Positions 30,956 through 37,107 of a stretch of 40,193 nucleotides of DNA are shown piece by piece. Within the stretch, counting starts at the first letter, position 1; every line of letters starts with the position of its first letter. The translations under genes were made by a program, and so were the position numbers. The DNA is from an uncultured Prevotellaceae bacterium. GTDB lineage: Bacteria > Bacteroidota > Bacteroidia > Bacteroidales > Bacteroidaceae. A model generated the notes under the pieces. That model saw only the letters and a list, made by a program, of their open reading frames with translations, did not search any database and was not told the origin of the DNA. The stretch spans positions 1 to 40,193 of the forward strand of contig ONYA01000023.1 of NCBI GenBank assembly GCA_900321965.1, in the 5' to 3' direction.

Positions 30956-31735
30956 ATGTTCGAAAAGGAAATCAGCGAGTACGAAAAAGTCCGCCGGGAG
31001 TATCAACAGAACGTGGCCGACAAGATGGGTCGGGCGCAGTGGATGGAGTACAATGAGATTCTGTTCTCTACCCATTCCTGTGCCATAGAGGGCAATTCCT
31101 TTACGGTCGATGATACGCGCATCCTTCGCGAACAGGGACTTGCGATGGTGCCCGTTGGGCGTACACTGTTGGAGTGTACGGAAATGGCCGACCACTTCCG
31201 TGCCTTCGACTTCATGGCGAGCCATCTGGACTTGCCCTTCGACGAGCATCTGTTAAAAGAGGTCAACCGTTTGGTCACCGAGCATACACTGAGCTACCGG
31301 GCGCCGGGTGCTGTTGCTGGTGACTATACAACCGAGGATATGGCTGCCGGCGATACCGTCTTTGGCAATCATGAAGTGCTGATAGCCCGCGTACCGGCCT
31401 TGATGGCATCGACGCAACGTGCCCTTGATGGTGGTCAGCACCCCATGGTCGTGGCCGCCCGCTGGCACGGGTACTACGAGTATCTGCATCCGTTCCGCGA
31501 CGGTAACGGCCGAACGGGGCGCCTGTTATCGAACTTCATCCTTCTACGTGCCGACCATCCGCTGCTGATTATCAAGTTAGAGGACCGGGCTGCCTATATC
31601 TCTGCCCTCAAGCAAATCAGCACTGAGGGTACCGACGAGCATTTGGTGGCGTTCTTCTTTGCAAAAGCTATTGAGCGGATGAAGGCCGAGTTGGCCCAGA
31701 AACGCAGACTCTCGTTGCCAATGACGTTCTTTTGA
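30956..31735 (+). CDS. Fic domain protein (AMP-transferase-like) with N-terminal inhibitory motif
   Basis: A 259-residue cytoplasmic Fic protein. The core motif HPFRDGNGRTGR begins at H178 and matches HPFx(D/E)GNGRxxR fully, so nucleotide transfer (usually AMP from ATP to a hydroxyl on a target protein) should be possible. An inhibitory-helix motif SCAIEGN (E45) precedes the Fic fold, which places it among the forms regulated by an N-terminal helix, and no separate antitoxin is encoded. Targets are unknown. The ATG at 30956 lies only seven bases after the promoter box, so its message may be leaderless; the in-frame ATG at 31025 (M24) is an alternative that keeps the inhibitory motif. It sits between two glycan-locus genes but lacks the locus operator, so it is probably a passenger. 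Confidence 0.9.
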   Translation: MFEKEISEYEKVRREYQQNVADKMGRAQWMEYNEILFSTHSCAIEGNSFTVDDTRILREQGLAMVPVGRTLLECTEMADHFRAFDFMASHLDLPFDEHLLKEVNRLVTEHTLSYRAPGAVAGDYTTEDMAAGDTVFGNHEVLIARVPALMASTQRALDGGQHPMVVAARWHGYYEYLHPFRDGNGRTGRLLSNFILLRADHPLLIIKLEDRAAYISALKQISTEGTDEHLVAFFFAKAIERMKAELAQKRRLSLPMTFF

Positions 31736-31785
31736 CGAATTAGTAAAGCCCCGTACTATTGCGTATATATAATAGAATAAGGTGA

Positions 31786-31816
31786 ATGAAACATGAGCAA
31801 ATGATTATGAAACGAA
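31786..31816 (+). promoter_or_regulatory. Operator site upstream of the GH98 operon
   Basis: ATGAAAC occurs exactly at 31786-31792 and again at 31807-31813, 21 bp apart. The ACA register of the first copy (31791) lies 55 bp upstream of the -7 box at 31846. This is the cleanest direct repeat among the six operator regions. Confidence 0.6.
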
Positions 31817-31818
31817 CG

Positions 31819-31841
31819 GCGGGCATCAGTCCCGCTTTTTT
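31819..31841 (+). terminator. Short terminator for the Fic gene
   Basis: GCGGG (31819-31823) pairs with CCCGC (31831-31835), followed by seven T's to about 31842. It lies between the GH98 operator and its -7 box. Confidence 0.6.
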
Positions 31842-31845
31842 TCAG

Positions 31846-31853
31846 TACCTTTG
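31846..31853 (+). promoter_or_regulatory. Promoter of the GH98-GH97-GH43 operon
   Basis: TACCTTTG lies 32 bases before the ATG at 31886. The -33 position falls in the terminator hairpin and is not TTTG. Confidence 0.6.
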
Positions 31854-31885
31854 CAGCCAGAAAACCAATAACACTATTTTAAAGT

Positions 31886-34800
31886 ATGAAAAAACTGTTT
31901 ACGCTTTTATTGTTTGTTCTTCACGCTTCACTTTTCGTTAGCGAAGCGCAGGTGCGTCGTCCCATTGACTCGCAGCACCCGATGTGGCTCATCCATGTCG
32001 ACGTGTGGAACTCTGCCGACCCGCAGAAGATTATCGACCTCATCCCCAACGACATCAAGCCCTACGTGGTGATGAATCTCTCGCTGTCGTGCGGCTATGA
32101 TACGAAGACCAATATGTATCGTATGCCTCGTAATGCCGTGCGCACCTATAAGTCGTGGGGCACCGTCTGCCAGCAGAACAACATGTTCTTCACCTGTCAG
32201 CCGGCCTCCGGTGGACATACCCACATCCAGGACAACGACCTGGAGACGTTTGAGTACTTCTTCAAGCACTTCCCCAACTTCCTCGGCTGGAACTACGCCG
32301 AGCAGTTCTGGGCTTTCGGCGATGCCGGCGACCTCAGCTCGATGACGAAGTCGAGCCGTTGGAATCTCTTTGCCAACCTCGTAGAGATGTCGCACAAGTA
32401 CGGCGGTTTCCTCACCGTCAGCTGGTGCGGTGGCATCTATCACTTCGACACCGACCCCATTGCCGAGCTGAAGAGTGAGCCGAAGTTCCTGGAGGCTTGT
32501 AAGAAGTATCCCGAGGCCATGCTCTTCCTCTATAAGTACACCCACTGCAGCTCGTTCTACAACAACGAGAGCGTCTGCTGGGGTCCCTTCATCTCAGGTC
32601 TGACGAAGAACTACGGCGTGCGCTACGACAACTGCGGCTGGAACGACATGACGACGAAGTTCTACCTGTCGAAGCACCCGGAGATTACCGGCGAGAAGGC
32701 TTTCGACGAGGCTGGCAGGCTGAAGCCCTATAAGTACCCCGGTTCTGCCGGCATCGGTACGGTGATTGAGCAGACCTGCGTCAACGGCGGTGCCGTCTGG
32801 GACGGCCCGGAGCTCATCTGGACAGAGGACTTCAGGAATATGAACGATACCAACGTTGACGGCTACACCCGCCGCAACTGGACTACCTTCGACAATTTCA
32901 AGGGTATCTGGATTGACATGTGGCGCCAGATTATCAATGGTACTATGTATATCCCCACCCGCGAGGAGGTTGTTGCCAAGACCAAGGCTGTCATCCTCCA
33001 CGACGCCAATGATGACTTCAAAGTACCCGATGCCCTTTACGACGGGCTTTACAAGGTGGATGACCCCGCCAATATGGGCAATGGCCGTTTCGAGAACAAT
33101 CTGTGGTATCTCAAGTCGACGGGTCGCTATGGTGCCGTTCCTATGGTGACGGGGCTCTACGACGATATTGCCAGGGCTATCCCCGTGCAGGTGAAGAAGT
33201 CGCAGTACGCCTCGCGCTGGGGCACGCTGTCGAAGAAGCAGAATGAGTTTAATCAGCTCTACCCCGAAGTGTCAAAGGGCGACCTCTATGTCAACCGCTA
33301 TAGGAACCAGCTCGTAGCCTATACGCCGTACACCTATCTGAATAGCAAGAAGCGCGCTTCGGCAGAGATTCCCCTGCAGTATAACACCTGCGAGATGCTG
33401 AAGCTGGACTTGGGCAAGCTCTCGAGCGGCGTCATCCGTGAGTATGCCGACCACATCGACTTCTACCTGAACAACTACCGCAGCGACTCTACCACTATTA
33501 CGACAGTGACCAATGACACCATCCTGCTGACAGGTGTGACAGCACGTCCCACCCTTACCCAGAAGAAACCTACGACAGGAGCTACAGGCCATAATGTGAC
33601 GGTTGTAGCCGGAACTACTGCCTACAACGAGGCAGCCCAGACCTATAAGATTGTGGTGAAGCACATTGGCCCTGTCAATCTCTCCATCAAGTGCTCCGGT
33701 GCTGCCACCGACCGTCTGACCGACGTGCTGCCTTCCGAGGCACTGCCTACTCCCCAGCAGCCCGAACCCTACGTCGGCCCCATCATCATCGAGGCCGAGA
33801 ACATGGACCGCAAGTCGGCTAACTGTAATCTGACACACTCTGGCTGGTGGGCTCAGGATATGAAGGACTTTGCCGGTATGGGTTATATCACCACTCAGGG
33901 TAATACCAACTGCGCCCTTCGCCACCAGCTGAAGCTGCAGACTGGTGCTGCCGGACGCTATAACATCCGTATGCGCTACTGCAACGCGACGAAGGCCGGA
34001 CAGATGACGTTCACCGTCAATGGCACCGTCCTCAAGGCCGACATCGTCAAGACGGCTAAGAACGACTGGCGCGAGACGGTGGTGACAGCCGACCTGAAGG
34101 ACGGAACGGACGTCAACAACATGGTTATCCAGAACACCAGTTCGTTTAGTGACATGATTATCGACCAGGTGATTTACGAGCCTGTAGGCACCGAGGCAGA
34201 GAAATATTTGGTGACGGTGAAGGACGCCGACTTCGGTAAGGTGACCGCCGACGTCAGCGAGGCCGTTGCCGGCCAGACCGTGAAGCTGACTATCACCCCC
34301 GACGAGGGCTACGACATCAAGGAGCTGCGCGTGGTGAACAGCGTCTTCTTTACTCAGGGACTGACCATCCCTGTCGCCAAGGGCCAGCGTCAGGTGTCGT
34401 TCACGATGATGGATGAGAACATGACCATCCAGCCCGTGTTCTACGACACGCAGGCCATCTATGAACTCGACTTCACCAACGTGAACGGTGGCGAACTGCC
34501 TGAGGGCTGGCGTACCACCGACGATGCAGGCAACGTGCGCAACTATCCTACTTCGAACGGTAGCGGTCCCCGTACCTTCGCAGGACTGACGGGCTACCAG
34601 GGTAAGGCGCTCTACTGGCGCGGTAACAATGCTGAATACGGTCGTCAGTCGGCTTATCTGCTCACCCTGGAACCGGGTAACTATCAGTTGCAGTATGCTA
34701 TGGCTGGCTGGACGGCTACGCCGACCTATCAGGCTAAGATCCTCACTTCCAGTGGCTCTGTCCTCAAGTCGTCGACCAACCAGACCGCGAAGCCCAATAT

Positions 34801-35104
34801 CAATAAGAACTACGCTGGCGATGTCTCGTCGGCTACGCGTAACACCCTCGACTTCACCGTCACGACGAAGGGCAACTACATCATCCAGTTCAAGGAGGTA
34901 GGCAGCGGTATGATAGAGTATCTCCTTCTCGACTGCCGCATCAGAAAGGCGACCACTACCGGCATAGAAACCGTAGGCTCCGCCAGCCAGTCGGCTGCCG
35001 AAGGCATCTACAACCTCTCAGGTGTGAAGACTGAACAGCTGAAGCGCGGTTTGAACATCATCCGCACCGCAGACGGAAGAACCATTAAGATTATAAAGAA
35101 ATGA
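31886..35104 (+). CDS. GH98 family endo-glycosidase with CBM and sorting-like tail
   Basis: A 1072-residue secreted enzyme, signal peptide ending SEAQ (about residue 22). The GH98 catalytic barrel covers about 22-350 (MWLIHVDVWNSADPQKIIDL, LGWNYAEQFW, VSWCGGIYHF, YDNCGWND). E139 in NYAEQ is a candidate catalytic acid. The GH98 C-terminal beta domain follows (about 380-620), then a CBM35/CBM6-like module (about 631-770, IIIEAENM), a short beta-repeat domain (about 773-855), a jelly-roll-like domain (about 859-1030) shared with the 1252-residue protein, and a tail from about 1040 (GIYNLSGVKTEQ...KIIKK). GH98 members are endo-beta-galactosidases acting on blood-group glycans or, in the Bacteroides ovatus xylan locus, endo-xylanases; the neighbours favour xylan. 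The stop codon overlaps the start of GH97 by four bases (ATGA), so translation is coupled. Confidence 0.88.
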   Translation: MKKLFTLLLFVLHASLFVSEAQVRRPIDSQHPMWLIHVDVWNSADPQKIIDLIPNDIKPYVVMNLSLSCGYDTKTNMYRMPRNAVRTYKSWGTVCQQNNMFFTCQPASGGHTHIQDNDLETFEYFFKHFPNFLGWNYAEQFWAFGDAGDLSSMTKSSRWNLFANLVEMSHKYGGFLTVSWCGGIYHFDTDPIAELKSEPKFLEACKKYPEAMLFLYKYTHCSSFYNNESVCWGPFISGLTKNYGVRYDNCGWNDMTTKFYLSKHPEITGEKAFDEAGRLKPYKYPGSAGIGTVIEQTCVNGGAVWDGPELIWTEDFRNMNDTNVDGYTRRNWTTFDNFKGIWIDMWRQIINGTMYIPTREEVVAKTKAVILHDANDDFKVPDALYDGLYKVDDPANMGNGRFENNLWYLKSTGRYGAVPMVTGLYDDIARAIPVQVKKSQYASRWGTLSKKQNEFNQLYPEVSKGDLYVNRYRNQLVAYTPYTYLNSKKRASAEIPLQYNTCEMLKLDLGKLSSGVIREYADHIDFYLNNYRSDSTTITTVTNDTILLTGVTARPTLTQKKPTTGATGHNVTVVAGTTAYNEAAQTYKIVVKHIGPVNLSIKCSGAATDRLTDVLPSEALPTPQQPEPYVGPIIIEAENMDRKSANCNLTHSGWWAQDMKDFAGMGYITTQGNTNCALRHQLKLQTGAAGRYNIRMRYCNATKAGQMTFTVNGTVLKADIVKTAKNDWRETVVTADLKDGTDVNNMVIQNTSSFSDMIIDQVIYEPVGTEAEKYLVTVKDADFGKVTADVSEAVAGQTVKLTITPDEGYDIKELRVVNSVFFTQGLTIPVAKGQRQVSFTMMDENMTIQPVFYDTQAIYELDFTNVNGGELPEGWRTTDDAGNVRNYPTSNGSGPRTFAGLTGYQGKALYWRGNNAEYGRQSAYLLTLEPGNYQLQYAMAGWTATPTYQAKILTSSGSVLKSSTNQTAKPNINKNYAGDVSSATRNTLDFTVTTKGNYIIQFKEVGSGMIEYLLLDCRIRKATTTGIETVGSASQSAAEGIYNLSGVKTEQLKRGLNIIRTADGRTIKIIKK

Positions 35105-37080
35105 TAACCAAAAGAACAATGATTATGACGGCACTGACCACCTTAGCGGTGGCCAGTGCCTATGCTTTAGACACGAAGATTGTCAGTCCTAACGGTCAGA
35201 TTGCCGTTGCTATCACCGACGAGGGAGGACGCCCCATGTATCAGGTGGAACGCTCCGGCCAGACGGTGCTGATGCCGTCGCCTTTAGGTGTGAAGCTGAA
35301 CTTCGCCGACCTCACCGAAGGTGTTAAGATGCAGGACTACAACGTGACACCCGTCAGCGACACGTATGAGTTGAAAACCATCAAGCAGAGCCACGTCACC
35401 TACGAGGCCAACGAAGGCGTTTGCCAGTTTGCCAAGGACGGCTGGCACGCTATGGACATCATCATCCGCGTTAGTAACCGTGACATCGCCATCCGCTACA
35501 AGTTCTATCCCAAGAAGGTGCGTAATGACGAGACCCGTGTGGCCGTCGTACAGAGCGAGGCCACGGGCTTCGTGCTACCAGACGGTACGCTGACCTATCT
35601 CTGTCCGCAGTCGAAGCCGATGGGTGGCTTTGCCCGTACATCGCCCAGCTATGAGACCAGCTACACCCTCGACGAGCCGGCAGGCAAGAACGGCTGGGGC
35701 GAGGGCTACACCTTCCCCTGCCTGTTCAGGATAGCCCCGACGAAGGCACAGCCTACACGCAACCTGTGGGTGCTGCTCAGCGAGACAGGCACCGACGGCA
35801 ACTATGTAGGCTGCCGACTGCTGAATGCCGGTGGTACAAACTACCGCATCGGTTTCCCGCAGCAGGGCGAGATGAACGGACAAGGCACCGTGACGGCTGC
35901 CGTCTCACTGCCCTGTGAGACACCTTGGCGCACCATCACCCTCGGCTCCTCGTTGCAGAACATCGTGGAGACCACCGTGGCGTGGGATGTCGTCAAGCCT
36001 AAGTATAAGGCATCGAAGAACTATACTTACGGAGCCGGCTCCTGGTCGTGGATTATCGGCATGGACAGCAGCTGCAACTTCGACGAGCAGAAACGCTATA
36101 TCGACTTCTCAGCAGCCATGGGCTACCGCTCGGTGCTCATCGATGCCTTCTGGGACCGCCAGATAGGCTATGAGCGTATGGCCGAACTGGCACGCTATGG
36201 CAAGAGCAAGGGTGTAGGAATCTTCCTCTGGTACAACTCCAACGGTTCGTGGAACGACGCGCCGCAGACACCTATCGGCAAGATGGACCGTCCGGCTGTG
36301 CGCCGCCAGGAGATGAAGTGGATGCACGACACGGGCATCCTCGGCATCAAGGTCGACTTCTTCGGTGGCGACAAGCAGCCGATGATGCAACTCTATGAAG
36401 ACATCCTCACCGATGCCAACGACTTCGGCCTGCAGGTCATCTTCCATGGTTGCACCCTGCCAAGAGGGTGGGAGAGGATGTACCCCAACTACGTAGCCTC
36501 GGAGGCTGTGCTGGCCTCGGAGAACCTCCACTTCGGCCAGGGAGCCTGCGACGCCGAGGCTCGCAACGCCTGTATCCACCCCTTCGTCCGCAATACCGTC
36601 GGTTCGATGGACTTTGGCGGTTCGACGCTCAACAAATATTATAATGCCGATAACGCCCACGGCACCGTGCGCCGCACCAGCGACGTCTATGCTATGGCTA
36701 CGGCAGTACTCTTCCAGTCGAGCGTGCAGCACTTCGCTATGGCTCCCAACAACCTGACCGACGCCCCGGCATGGGCTGTTGACTTCATGAAGGATGTGCC
36801 GACGACGTGGGATGAGGTACACTTTATCGACGGTTACCCCGGCAAGTATGTCGTGCTGGCACGCCGTTCGGGTGATACATGGTATGTCGTGGGCATCAAT
36901 GCTCAGGACCAGCCTCTGAAGCGGAACCTGTATCTGCCGATGTTTGCCAAGAACAGCGCGTTGACCGTCTACAGTGACAACGTCTTGCTGCAGGGCTCTG
37001 TCAGGCAGGAGATTTTGCCCAGGAAACAGCAGCTGACCATCACCATCCCGAAGAATGGCGGCGTCGTTATTAAAAACTGA
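35101..37080 (+). CDS. GH97 glycoside hydrolase, probable retaining alpha-galactosidase type
   Basis: A 659-residue exported enzyme with a signal peptide of about 23 residues (ending AYAL). The N-terminal GH97 beta domain spans about 25-275 (IVSPNGQIAVAI), the (beta/alpha)8 barrel about 285-560, and the C-terminal beta domain about 565-659. D419 in KVDFFGGD corresponds to the nucleophile aspartate of retaining GH97 enzymes (as in B. thetaiotaomicron BT1871), while inverting SusB-type alpha-glucosidases use glutamates instead. E468 or E474 in ASEAVLASE is the likely acid/base. It would remove terminal alpha-galactose (or alpha/beta-L-arabinopyranose) from oligosaccharides in the periplasm. The start at 35101 overlaps the GH98 stop; a Met at residue 7 or 9 would also keep the signal peptide. 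Confidence 0.88.
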   Translation: MITKRTMIMTALTTLAVASAYALDTKIVSPNGQIAVAITDEGGRPMYQVERSGQTVLMPSPLGVKLNFADLTEGVKMQDYNVTPVSDTYELKTIKQSHVTYEANEGVCQFAKDGWHAMDIIIRVSNRDIAIRYKFYPKKVRNDETRVAVVQSEATGFVLPDGTLTYLCPQSKPMGGFARTSPSYETSYTLDEPAGKNGWGEGYTFPCLFRIAPTKAQPTRNLWVLLSETGTDGNYVGCRLLNAGGTNYRIGFPQQGEMNGQGTVTAAVSLPCETPWRTITLGSSLQNIVETTVAWDVVKPKYKASKNYTYGAGSWSWIIGMDSSCNFDEQKRYIDFSAAMGYRSVLIDAFWDRQIGYERMAELARYGKSKGVGIFLWYNSNGSWNDAPQTPIGKMDRPAVRRQEMKWMHDTGILGIKVDFFGGDKQPMMQLYEDILTDANDFGLQVIFHGCTLPRGWERMYPNYVASEAVLASENLHFGQGACDAEARNACIHPFVRNTVGSMDFGGSTLNKYYNADNAHGTVRRTSDVYAMATAVLFQSSVQHFAMAPNNLTDAPAWAVDFMKDVPTTWDEVHFIDGYPGKYVVLARRSGDTWYVVGINAQDQPLKRNLYLPMFAKNSALTVYSDNVLLQGSVRQEILPRKQQLTITIPKNGGVVIKN

Positions 37081-37107
37081 GGAGTAAGTAGAAAGTAGTA
37101 AGGAGTT

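Noticed and set aside
30956-31735. Fic gene as a member of the glycan regulon
   Set aside because: It has its own two-box promoter without the 21-bp-spaced operator at the expected position.
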